This document shows, piece by piece, positions 1-6,349 of a stretch of 6,362 bases of DNA. Position numbers and translations under genes: made by a program. The stretch comes from Lachnospiraceae bacterium (GTDB taxonomy: Bacteria; Bacillota; Clostridia; Lachnospirales; Lachnospiraceae), in assembly GCA_016282215.1 (NCBI GenBank), contig JAEEKC010000324.1, forward strand, positions 1 through 6,362. The letters are read 5' to 3'. Under the pieces are notes generated by a model. It was given only the letters and a program-made list of their open reading frames with translations. It searched no databases and had not been told where the DNA came from. Within the stretch, counting starts at the first letter, position 1, and each line of letters begins with the position of its first letter.

Positions 1-13
1 AATGTAATATAAC

Positions 14-715
14 TTACCACTCGATGGTAGAAATATCCGCAGGCTCCGGATTCAAAAATTCCTGCTCAATCTTCCCGTTCTTGACGCGGATCACCCGATC
101 AGCCATTGCTGTCAAGGCGGAGTTGTGGGTGATGACGATAATAGTCTTGCCTTGTTTGCGGCAGGTATCCTGCAACAGTGACAGAACAGACTTACCCGTC
201 TGATAATCCAGGGCTCCTGTGGGCTCATCGCAAAGCAGGAGCTTGGGATTCTTGGCCAGCGCTCTGGCAATGGCGACACGCTGCTGTTCCCCGCCCGAAA
301 GTTGGGAAGGGAAGTTTTTCATACGGTCTTCCAGACCCACATCGGTCAGTACTTCGGCGGCGGGAAGAGGGTTTTTACAGATCTGGGCAGCCAGTTCTAC
401 ATTTTCCAGAGCAGTCAGATTCTGCACCAGATTGTAGAACTGGAATACAAAGCCTACATCCGTACGCCTGTAGGTCGTCAGCTGTTTTTTCTTGTAGGAG
501 GAGATCATCAGACCATCCACCAGGATCTCACCTGAGGTTGCGGTATCCATTCCGCCGAGAATATTCAAAAGAGTGGTCTTCCCGGCGCCGGAAGCACCGA
601 CGATGACTACGAATTCTCCTTTTTCCACATCAAAGGTAACGCCGTTTAGGGCGGCAATGCTTACCTCACCGGTAGTATAGATCTTTTTTACATCCCGAAA
701 ACTGATATAGGACAT
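14..715 (-). CDS. ABC transporter ATP-binding protein, MacB/LolD/SalX-type
   Basis: This is a complete 233-residue cytosolic ATPase that would power an FtsX-like permease in export of peptides, antibiotics or lipoproteins, or in sensing. Visible motifs, in order, are Walker A GASGAGKT (40-47), the Q-loop glutamine after GFVF (92), the signature LSGGEQQR (139-146), Walker B LLLCDEP with catalytic Glu164, the D-loop GALD (167-170) and the switch histidine in VITHN (197). The spacing and length are normal for the MacB/LolD/SalX branch, and the DEPTGALD wording is typical of Firmicutes members. The ATG at 715 is chosen because AGGGG (727-723 on the minus strand) lies 7 bases upstream. The gene points off the left edge; the usual partner permease would follow there but is not visible. 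The substrate cannot be told from the ATPase. The gene is transcribed divergently from the large orphan gene to its right. Confidence 0.96.
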   Translation of the reverse strand: MSYISFRDVKKIYTTGEVSIAALNGVTFDVEKGEFVVIVGASGAGKTTLLNILGGMDTATSGEILVDGLMISSYKKKQLTTYRRTDVGFVFQFYNLVQNLTALENVELAAQICKNPLPAAEVLTDVGLEDRMKNFPSQLSGGEQQRVAIARALAKNPKLLLCDEPTGALDYQTGKSVLSLLQDTCRKQGKTIIVITHNSALTAMADRVIRVKNGKIEQEFLNPEPADISTIEW

Positions 716-765
716 GGTATTTCCCCTAACTTCTCATATATAGCATAGTAAAAAGTGACAATAGA

Positions 766-793
766 ATCATACCAAAAATGGGCGATTTTTCAA
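766..793 (-). promoter_or_regulatory. Sigma-A-like promoter of the ABC ATPase gene
   Basis: On the minus strand TTGAAA (793-788) is followed after 16 bases by TATGAT (771-766), preceded by TGG, which makes an extended -10. Transcription would start near 759, giving a leader of about 44 bases before the ATG at 715. The stretch CCATTTTTGGTAT that runs into the -10 nearly matches the sequence at the divergent plus-strand -10 element. A second possible extended -10 (TGCTATATA, 746-738 on the minus strand) lies closer to the gene but has no clear -35. Confidence 0.6.
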
Positions 794-819
794 CGATAAT
801 TATGCGAAGATTGTGTTTT

Positions 820-851
820 TTGCAACGAAACCCACCATTTTGTGGTATTCT
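820..851 (+). promoter_or_regulatory. Putative promoter of the 688-residue protein gene, shared motif copy 1
   Basis: TTGCAACGAAA (820-830) is followed 15 bases later by TATTCT (846-851), preceded by TGG, an extended -10 context. If TTGCAA is read as a -35, the spacing is 20, too long for ordinary sigma-A. At the standard 17-base spacing the hexamer is CAACGA, which is far from TTGACA. The same block with identical spacing precedes the 955-residue gene (3398-3429). That argues for a real activator or alternative sigma site rather than chance. The start of transcription would be near 858, about 33 bases before the ATG. A dyad ACCA-N5-TGGT (834-846) sits in the spacer and touches the -10. Confidence 0.5.
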
Positions 852-861
852 TTAAAAGAGT

Positions 862-874
862 GATGTTTTACATC
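862..874 (+). promoter_or_regulatory. Small 5' leader hairpin before the 688-residue gene
   Basis: GATGT (862-866) and ACATC (870-874) form a 5-pair stem around a TTT loop. It lies just after the inferred transcription start and 2 bases before the ribosome site AAAGGAG (877-883). It is small and A/T-rich, so it could stabilise the 5' end or be chance. Leaders of the two other plus-strand genes also carry a hairpin near their inferred starts. Confidence 0.3.
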
Positions 875-890
875 CGAAAGGAGAACGACT

Positions 891-2957
891 ATGCCAAACT
901 TTAAAAATCACAGATCCGGAAAATATGGATCGCATTCACTGGCCTACCAGGTTGAGAAGGCTTATTATGGGATGATAGATTATGTACAGTTGATTCTTTC
1001 CGAGGAGGAAAGGGAAAAACTGACAACGACATATCAGAACTATTTCAACAGTTTCAAAAATAATGATACTGTCTATTCTAAATATAGGTTGGAAAAACAG
1101 GATTATTCATCAGATCCTGAAATGGATCAAATGGGGTATGATATTCTGGATAAGTTGTCTTCCGTTTATCGTTTGGCCAAAGTGAAATTGGGAAATAATG
1201 TCAAGTTGTTTGGTTCTTATTATGAAACCCTTGGCACGATTCTGGATCCGGCCGGCGATTTGATGGAGGCACAATTTGACAGCCAATATCTGTTTTATTT
1301 AAATCAGATGGGCGGCGCGCCTGCGTTTCATTCGAAATCGGCTGAGAATATATATAACGGTCTGTTAGGCGAAAAGGATGAAAAAACCGGTGAATACAAG
1401 GGGCCATATAAACAGCTAATGGATTATTATAAATCCTTTGACAACCTCTTAAAGGTTGAATTTACACGTCAGAAGCTTGCAAAAGAAGGCTGGACTGATC
1501 TGAAGGAGAGAGCTTTTCTTGAGGAACTGAAGCAAAAACAACAGGAAGCAGTAGATAAATTCGAGAAACTTTACAATGTTGAGGATAATAGACAATATGA
1601 TGAATACCTGGATAATCCGTTGTGCCACATCACCGGGAAATACGGGTCGGGAAGAAGCGCATATGAGGGAGTGGGCGTGCTTCGCGGTCAGATCAAAGCC
1701 ATCGAGAACGGATGGGGACAGGATGAACTGGTTGTCCTGGGATCTGTAGGCCATATGGAAGCAGCGCTGAAACTTGCCCGGCATGAATTCGAAGACTTCA
1801 TGATATCTCATAAAGAATATGTTGAGAAAAACAAAGACAAGCGTTCAAGCATGAATATTAACGAGGCCGAAGCTTATGATAATTACGTGGAGGATCTGAA
1901 GCATGAGGAGACAAACAGGAAAAAATACGATGAGTTAGAGAAAAAACTTCAGGAGTTGAAGACAGAGCTTTGGAATACGAAGGTAAACTCGCCGGAGCAG
2001 AAAAGGGAATTGACCACTAAGGTTCAGAATTTTATAAATGAACAGAAAGATTTTTCGCCGGTTCATTTTCTGTCAAAATTCAGTCTGGGTGAAAGCTTTG
2101 AAAAACAGTTGATCTTTGTAAATGAAGCATTAGGCATCGATTATGCACAAAGGGAGCAGCAGAGATTTGCCGTACTTCATAACAAGATGGAACAGGCCAA
2201 GGTCGGTGTATATTTCGGAACGAAGGAATTTGACAATATTGTAACCGGTGTGGAAAATCTCGGGAAACTCATGAGCGGTGATAAGGCTGTGAAGGATGCT
2301 GCCTATAAGCAGGTGAAGGCAGATCTTCAGAAGTATTTGAAGCGTAAAAACAAGGAGATTGAAGGCGATGAGGCTGAGGGTAAGCTTCCCAATGCAAACT
2401 CCGTTATGCGAAGAGATACCATGCAGAATATTTTGGACGAGCTGACATACAAGTTCGAAGGTATTCTCCCAAAGCAGGCTGTAAAGATAGAAGAAAAAAA
2501 AGAAGTAAAAGAAGTTAGCCCGGAAATGAGAGCAAAACGAGAAAAGAAGCTTTCGGAAGCGGTTGATTATTACCAGGCGCTTCAGTCGAATGTGCGACAG
2601 GCAAGAGGAATTCTGAGTGACTCTCCGGAATATACCAGGTTTTCCATGGCGGTTGATCATTTACTGGAGGTTACCAGAAACATGGAAAAAGCATATAAGT
2701 CCGGATCAAAACTCTTCGATGAGAATAAAGCAAGTAAAGTATATAGTGAAGCCATTTTAAAGATGAAGGAGCGAGCCTACGACTATAAGGCCTACAAGAG
2801 TGAAAAGAAGGTACTGAACAGTGATGATAAGCGCAAAATGGCGATCATTGACTCCGTCCTCAGCAATCGCAATAAATATTTTAAACAATTCAAGGTTGAT
2901 GCAGATAAGATTCCGCAGAAAAATAAGATAGTTGAAAATAGACCGAAAAAGTTGTAA
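891..2957 (+). CDS. Large helical protein of unknown function (688 residues)
   Basis: I do not recognise this protein. The ATG at 891 is well supported by AAAGGAG (877-883) 7 bases upstream, and the frame is open for 688 codons. It has no signal peptide and no membrane segment, only one cysteine (245), and is very rich in Lys, Glu, Asp, Tyr and Asn, so a soluble, mostly alpha-helical cytosolic protein is likely. Visible parts are: an N-terminal helical region rich in Tyr and Phe (about 15-170); a less charged, Gly-containing block (about 246-310) with GKYGSGRS, a GVGVLRGQ stretch and VVLGSVGHMEAALKLA; a short coiled coil around KKLQELKTEL with heptad leucines at 349, 353, 356 and 360; a charged low-complexity linker KIEEKKEVKEV (about 531-541); and a C-terminal helical module (about 576-660) that weakly resembles residues 525-610 of the 955-residue protein encoded at 3482-6349. 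No catalytic motif is evident. It may belong to a lineage-restricted family; a structural or effector role is possible but unsupported. Confidence 0.92.
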   Translation: MPNFKNHRSGKYGSHSLAYQVEKAYYGMIDYVQLILSEEEREKLTTTYQNYFNSFKNNDTVYSKYRLEKQDYSSDPEMDQMGYDILDKLSSVYRLAKVKLGNNVKLFGSYYETLGTILDPAGDLMEAQFDSQYLFYLNQMGGAPAFHSKSAENIYNGLLGEKDEKTGEYKGPYKQLMDYYKSFDNLLKVEFTRQKLAKEGWTDLKERAFLEELKQKQQEAVDKFEKLYNVEDNRQYDEYLDNPLCHITGKYGSGRSAYEGVGVLRGQIKAIENGWGQDELVVLGSVGHMEAALKLARHEFEDFMISHKEYVEKNKDKRSSMNINEAEAYDNYVEDLKHEETNRKKYDELEKKLQELKTELWNTKVNSPEQKRELTTKVQNFINEQKDFSPVHFLSKFSLGESFEKQLIFVNEALGIDYAQREQQRFAVLHNKMEQAKVGVYFGTKEFDNIVTGVENLGKLMSGDKAVKDAAYKQVKADLQKYLKRKNKEIEGDEAEGKLPNANSVMRRDTMQNILDELTYKFEGILPKQAVKIEEKKEVKEVSPEMRAKREKKLSEAVDYYQALQSNVRQARGILSDSPEYTRFSMAVDHLLEVTRNMEKAYKSGSKLFDENKASKVYSEAILKMKERAYDYKAYKSEKKVLNSDDKRKMAIIDSVLSNRNKYFKQFKVDADKIPQKNKIVENRPKKL

Positions 2958-2960
2958 TAT
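2932..2960 (+). promoter_or_regulatory. Sigma-A-like promoter of yajC, overlapping the end of the upstream gene
   Basis: TTGAAA (2932-2937) is followed by exactly 17 bases and TAATAT (2955-2960), close to the sigma-A consensus in both boxes. The -35 lies in the last codons of the 688-residue gene and the -10 includes its TAA stop. Transcription would begin near 2967, leaving a leader of about 55 bases to the yajC ATG. This gives yajC independent expression, although read-through from upstream is not blocked by any intrinsic terminator. Confidence 0.65.
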
Positions 2961-2972
2961 ATTAGAAGTGTG

Positions 2973-2989
2973 CTGATCCTAAAGATCAG
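2973..2989 (+). promoter_or_regulatory. Hairpin in the yajC leader
   Basis: CTGATC (2973-2978) and GATCAG (2984-2989) form a perfect 6-pair stem with a 5-base loop, just after the inferred yajC transcription start. No run of T follows, so it is not an intrinsic terminator for the gene upstream. It may protect the 5' end of the mRNA or help define the 3' end of the upstream message. Confidence 0.4.
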
Positions 2990-3021
2990 ACGAATGATAT
3001 TTTCAATACGGAGGAGATCAA

Positions 3022-3345
3022 ATGGGTATGTTAGTAAGTGCTGAGACTCCGGCAATGGGAGGCCTGCAGGGCGGTCTGGTGCTGGTGTTGTATGTAGCAG
3101 TCATTGCAGTCTTTTTCTTTCTGATGTCTGCACCGCAGAAGAAGGAAAAGAAAAGGATCGAGGCTATGCTTTCGGAGCTTGCCATCGGCGACAGCGTGTT
3201 AACAACCAGCGGCTTTTACGGAATGGTCATCGACATCAATGAAGAGCAGAACATTGTGATCGTGGAGTTCGGCAGTGACAGACACTGCAGGATCCCTATG
3301 AACAAATCTGCGATCGCACAGGTTGAAAAGCCGGACGCTGAGTAA
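3022..3345 (+). CDS. yajC: Preprotein translocase accessory subunit YajC
   Basis: This small inner-membrane protein associates with SecD-SecF and the SecYEG channel and assists protein export. The 107 residues fit the family. There is a short N-terminus, one transmembrane helix (about 18-36, LVLVLYVAVIAVFFFLM), the family's proline-glutamine and basic stretch right after it (APQKKEKKR, 37-45), and then a small cytosolic domain. That domain opens ML-SELAIGDSVLTTSGFYGMV (49-69), the characteristic GD-V-T-SG-G pattern. GGAGGAG (3010-3016) supports the ATG at 3022 with 5 bases spacing; a second ATG at 3028 is possible and would change little. In clostridia yajC usually follows tgt or precedes secD and secF. 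Here it stands alone between two orphan genes, with its own promoter and a strong terminator. Confidence 0.96.
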   Translation: MGMLVSAETPAMGGLQGGLVLVLYVAVIAVFFFLMSAPQKKEKKRIEAMLSELAIGDSVLTTSGFYGMVIDINEEQNIVIVEFGSDRHCRIPMNKSAIAQVEKPDAE

Positions 3346-3355
3346 GACAAAACCG

Positions 3356-3389
3356 GACTCATCTGCCCATAGGGCGGGTGAGTCTTTTT
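3356..3389 (+). terminator. Intrinsic terminator of yajC
   Basis: The arms 3356-3368 (GACTCATCTGCCC) and 3372-3384 (GGGCGGGTGAGTC) pair over all 13 positions, two of them G-U, around an ATA loop, and TTTTT (3385-3389) follows directly. It begins 11 bases after the yajC stop. It separates yajC from the 955-residue gene, which must therefore use its own promoter. Confidence 0.95.
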
Positions 3390-3397
3390 GTTATTGA

Positions 3398-3429
3398 TTG
3401 CAACGAAAAAAGTGATTAGGCCCTATTGT
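3398..3429 (+). promoter_or_regulatory. Putative promoter of the 955-residue protein gene, shared motif copy 2
   Basis: TTGCAACGAAA (3398-3408) is followed after 15 bases by TATTGT (3424-3429). The 11-base block is identical to the one at 820-830 and the spacing to the -10-like element is the same, while the bases between differ. Because a strong terminator ends just upstream at 3389, a promoter is needed in this gap, which supports the call. Transcription would start near 3436, about 46 bases before the ATG. Confidence 0.52.
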
Positions 3430-3438
3430 ATATGAAGT

Positions 3439-3463
3439 GGCAAACGTAAGTGAACTGTTTGCC
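3439..3463 (+). promoter_or_regulatory. 5' leader hairpin or operator before the 955-residue gene
   Basis: GGCAAAC (3439-3445) and GTTTGCC (3457-3463) are perfect 7-base inverted repeats separated by 11 bases. They lie immediately after the inferred transcription start and end just before the ribosome site GGAAAGGA (3465-3472). As RNA this would be a stem-loop at the 5' end; as DNA it could be a repressor site just downstream of the promoter. Confidence 0.45.
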
Positions 3464-3481
3464 CGGAAAGGATGAAAAGAT

Positions 3482-6349
3482 ATGCCGAAACCAACTCAGA
3501 AAACAAGCGGAAATATAATTGACCGGATGTTCTTTTTCAACCCGGAATTCAAGAAAAGCAACAGCGAGTTTTTCTCTGCATTAAAGCTGGATGTACCCGG
3601 TGGGAACGCAGATGCTTTGAATAAATGCGGTTTTCACGGAACCCGTCAGGATTCTATGTCAGCGGTTTTCCGCTTTTTCCTGATGTCCAGAGATGAGCCC
3701 AATATGGACTTTAAGCAGGCCTATCAGATGAGACCGCCTCATCCGGATTTTGAAAAAAACTGGAAGGAGTTTATAGACTTTGCCAAGGCCCATCCCACAA
3801 GGACCGAAAATCTTGATCTTAATACGAAAAAAGAGAACATCAAGGCCTGGACAAATGTGTTTAAGAAGGCGACGGAAAAGATCAAGACCTATCAGTTTCC
3901 AAAGATTGATTACGGCGATCCGGTACAGATCTTTGCGCATAGGGAGGAATTATCGGCGCTGATCAGTTGCTATATCAATTTTTCTCAGGAATTCAGGGAT
4001 AGCTTTTATAATGGTTTGGGCAAGGATTCCACCATTGTTGATGAAACCCTTGGAGGAAAAAAGGGCTTTCAGGAAATGATGAGAACCTGGGAAGATATTG
4101 CCTTTGTGATCCAGCCGCTGCAGTCAGGTTATATGCCGGCTAATTTGGACGACTATTCGAATAATTCCAGTCTGCGGGATGTGAATTACATGATCTCCTG
4201 CAGCCAGAGATATTGCCTTTCCAGGATCAGCGACAGGATCAGCGGCAGAAAGCTTGGAGATATTGTTGAGAATTATTCTCCGAAGGATCTGTACCAGTCA
4301 GAGATCAACATGGGCATTTGCGGCCAATACGATCTGGAAAATGTAAAAAGCAGTGATAACGCAAAAAGGGAAGGCTATCTGCAGAACCTGGATCATTCTC
4401 TGGATCAGGTTTTTAAAAAGCAATATGATGCCCAGGAGAAGAAAGCGCGGCTGAAGTTTAATTCCAACAGAAAATATGAAGCGCAGTCAAAGTTTACCAG
4501 TCACCTGGAATCCTCTCTGAAAAGAGGCCTTAGCGATAGGATGGCAAAACTCTATGAGGGGAATCCTTCCGCTGAAGAACTTGCGGAAAGGATCAATTCA
4601 AAAGATTTTGAACAATTGTCCTTTGAGATCGACAGTCTGTATCATGGCGGATTTGATTCCGATCATCAGGACAGGATCTTTCAGATATTAAATGAAAGAG
4701 TGATCAACAACTTCTTGATCGGAGGGAAATCTCCCAAGGAGCTTTGGGGAGAAAAGTATGCTTTTTTGAATGATCCCCAAAAGATCGAGAAGATGTATCG
4801 TGTGGAACTCATAAACGAGATCACCACCGGCAATAAAGATATTGAAATGACAACCTGGTATATGGATCAGAAGGGGCAGTGTCATAAAGCTAAGCCTGTC
4901 AGTGTGATCAAGAGCAAGGAAACCAGAGAACGAGAGGTCGCGGTTCTGGTAGCAATGGATGATCTTTATGAAGATCTGGTCGCTACCCGCAAACAGCTGC
5001 AGGATACGCAGAAGGATAAGGACGCGAATATGCCGGCAGCTCAGGAGAAAACAGGAAGTGATCTTTATCGGAAAATGTTCTCTGCATTGAACAAATGTAT
5101 TGAATGTTCCTATATTCAGAAAAACGATAGGAATATGAATGATCTGCAGAAGGCCCTAAGGGAATACCATAAGGCTTCCGCAGAGTACTACAAGAAACGT
5201 AAGGGGATCATGTTTGCTCCCAGAGGAAACGGAAAGACCCGACTGGATCTTGCCAAGTATGCCGCTGATAATATTTTGGATAAAGCGGAAAAGCTGGGAA
5301 TGCTTGCGGGAGGTCTGGATCTGACTCCCAGTTCCAATGATGCTAGGGATCAGGTTAATACAAACTATAAGATCCTGAATCGACACGGAGTCTATGAAGT
5401 GGAGAAAAGACTGCCCAATCGAGGCGGTAATGTGGAGTATTTCAACTTCCTTGCAAAACAGGGAAATGCCCATGAGATCACAGACGAAGGACGTCAGACC
5501 TTTGAGAAATTCCGGACGGATATTGCCATCAAGCAGGCAAAGAAAAAAGAGCTTCGTGAAGCGTTGAAGCAGACCCTTAAGGAAATGGTATTCGCAGATG
5601 AGAAGCTGGAGGCTTTGGATGCCATGATCCTCACCGAGAATAAGCCCACCTCCATGTGTGCGAAAAATGTGGTTTCGGAAAAATATCTGGAAAAGATCAA
5701 TGATCCCATGATCTCCATGGAAGAGCTGACCAAGCTGGAGAAGAAGCTGGAGCCGGTTCAGCTGAAAAAAGAGGTAGTAGAGCTTGTTAAGAGTCCTCTG
5801 TTCCGTGAGGTAACGGCAAAGTGTCCCAAGACCTACGAAAAGAAATGGAATAAGCTCGAAAAGAATGCAGATGAGGTCCGCAAGGATTATGAGAAGAACA
5901 TTGAAATCCTGTCCGATCGTCTGCAGAAGGAAAGCGATGCTTATTTTGGGGTTGGGATGGGCGAAAATAATGAACCACAGCCGATCCCCAATGATAAAAG
6001 GGAAGAAATGGAAATGCAGATCGCGCATCTGATGACCCTGAAGGTCCTCACCGGAGCCCATAATCCCGATATCATGAGAGCAGTGGCCACAAGCGGAGAC
6101 AACTTTACCGCAGTGTTTGATGCATCCCTTGCCTATGTGAAGGAGAAGAATCTGGCAAAACAGGATAAATTGGCAAATACCATTGAAAACGTGACCACGA
6201 AGAATGACTTTGCCGGACCCATCGTGGACAAGATCGTTGCTATGAATCCGGATCAGCCGAAGGCAAAGCTGCAAAAGCCCATTATCAAGCAGCTGATCCA
6301 GCCTCACAGAGAGATTGAGAGAGGACAGAGAGCTCCCGGCCTTATCTAA
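3482..6349 (+). CDS. Very large helical protein of unknown function (955 residues)
   Basis: I do not recognise this protein. The ATG at 3482 has GGAAAGGA (3465-3472) 9 bases upstream, and the frame is open to TAA at 6347. It has no signal peptide and no membrane segment, and it is rich in Lys, Glu, Asp and Asn, as expected of a soluble, mainly helical cytosolic protein. The N-terminal third (about 1-250) is the least repetitive part, with PGGNADALNKCGFHGTRQDS, an aromatic FRFFLMSRDEP segment and an HPDFEKNWKEFIDF-AKAHPTRTEN stretch. Two CX2C or CX4C pairs occur (240/245 and 539/542). A helical module at 525-610 (DLYRKMFSAL, then ASAEYYKKRKG, then KTRLDLAKYA) weakly parallels the C-terminal module of the 688-residue protein. 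Residues about 740-817 are highly charged and likely coiled coil. The C-terminus ends in a basic, proline-containing tail. APRGNGKT (579-586) fits the loose P-loop pattern but has no Walker B or nucleotide-binding context. The promoter motif it shares with the 688-residue gene suggests co-regulation; the function is unknown. Confidence 0.94.
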   Translation: MPKPTQKTSGNIIDRMFFFNPEFKKSNSEFFSALKLDVPGGNADALNKCGFHGTRQDSMSAVFRFFLMSRDEPNMDFKQAYQMRPPHPDFEKNWKEFIDFAKAHPTRTENLDLNTKKENIKAWTNVFKKATEKIKTYQFPKIDYGDPVQIFAHREELSALISCYINFSQEFRDSFYNGLGKDSTIVDETLGGKKGFQEMMRTWEDIAFVIQPLQSGYMPANLDDYSNNSSLRDVNYMISCSQRYCLSRISDRISGRKLGDIVENYSPKDLYQSEINMGICGQYDLENVKSSDNAKREGYLQNLDHSLDQVFKKQYDAQEKKARLKFNSNRKYEAQSKFTSHLESSLKRGLSDRMAKLYEGNPSAEELAERINSKDFEQLSFEIDSLYHGGFDSDHQDRIFQILNERVINNFLIGGKSPKELWGEKYAFLNDPQKIEKMYRVELINEITTGNKDIEMTTWYMDQKGQCHKAKPVSVIKSKETREREVAVLVAMDDLYEDLVATRKQLQDTQKDKDANMPAAQEKTGSDLYRKMFSALNKCIECSYIQKNDRNMNDLQKALREYHKASAEYYKKRKGIMFAPRGNGKTRLDLAKYAADNILDKAEKLGMLAGGLDLTPSSNDARDQVNTNYKILNRHGVYEVEKRLPNRGGNVEYFNFLAKQGNAHEITDEGRQTFEKFRTDIAIKQAKKKELREALKQTLKEMVFADEKLEALDAMILTENKPTSMCAKNVVSEKYLEKINDPMISMEELTKLEKKLEPVQLKKEVVELVKSPLFREVTAKCPKTYEKKWNKLEKNADEVRKDYEKNIEILSDRLQKESDAYFGVGMGENNEPQPIPNDKREEMEMQIAHLMTLKVLTGAHNPDIMRAVATSGDNFTAVFDASLAYVKEKNLAKQDKLANTIENVTTKNDFAGPIVDKIVAMNPDQPKAKLQKPIIKQLIQPHREIERGQRAPGLI

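Noticed and set aside
178..606. Plus-strand open frames across the ABC ATPase gene
   Set aside because: The minus-strand frame carries every ABC motif in correct order and spacing; the plus-strand translations show no recognisable domain.
2130..2660. Minus-strand open frame of 176 codons opposite the 688-residue gene
   Set aside because: There is no ribosome site and it has a runaway Phe/Leu composition arising from the complement of Lys/Glu-rich codons; the sense gene has a clear ribosome site and spans it fully.
2973..2989. Hairpin after the 688-residue gene as an intrinsic terminator
   Set aside because: The stem is only 6 pairs and no T-run follows; it also lies downstream of the yajC promoter, so it would block yajC itself.
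4199..5107. CX4C (240-245) and CX2C (539-542) as a zinc-binding site in the 955-residue protein
   Set aside because: The two pairs are about 300 residues apart, with no histidine or cysteine pattern typical of a zinc finger around either; other cysteines are scattered.
5216..5239. P-loop-like APRGNGKT in the 955-residue protein (579-586)
   Set aside because: It fits only the loose [AG]-x4-GK[ST] pattern. No hydrophobic strand precedes it, no Walker B is seen, and the analogous position in the 688-residue protein lacks it.
5156..6307. Long minus-strand open frame of 383 codons opposite the 955-residue gene
   Set aside because: Its codons lie exactly opposite the sense codons, so it stays open merely because the sense gene uses no TTA, CTA or TCA codons there. 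It starts at GTG with no ribosome site, and its Leu/Ile/His/Phe-rich translation is what an antisense shadow gives.
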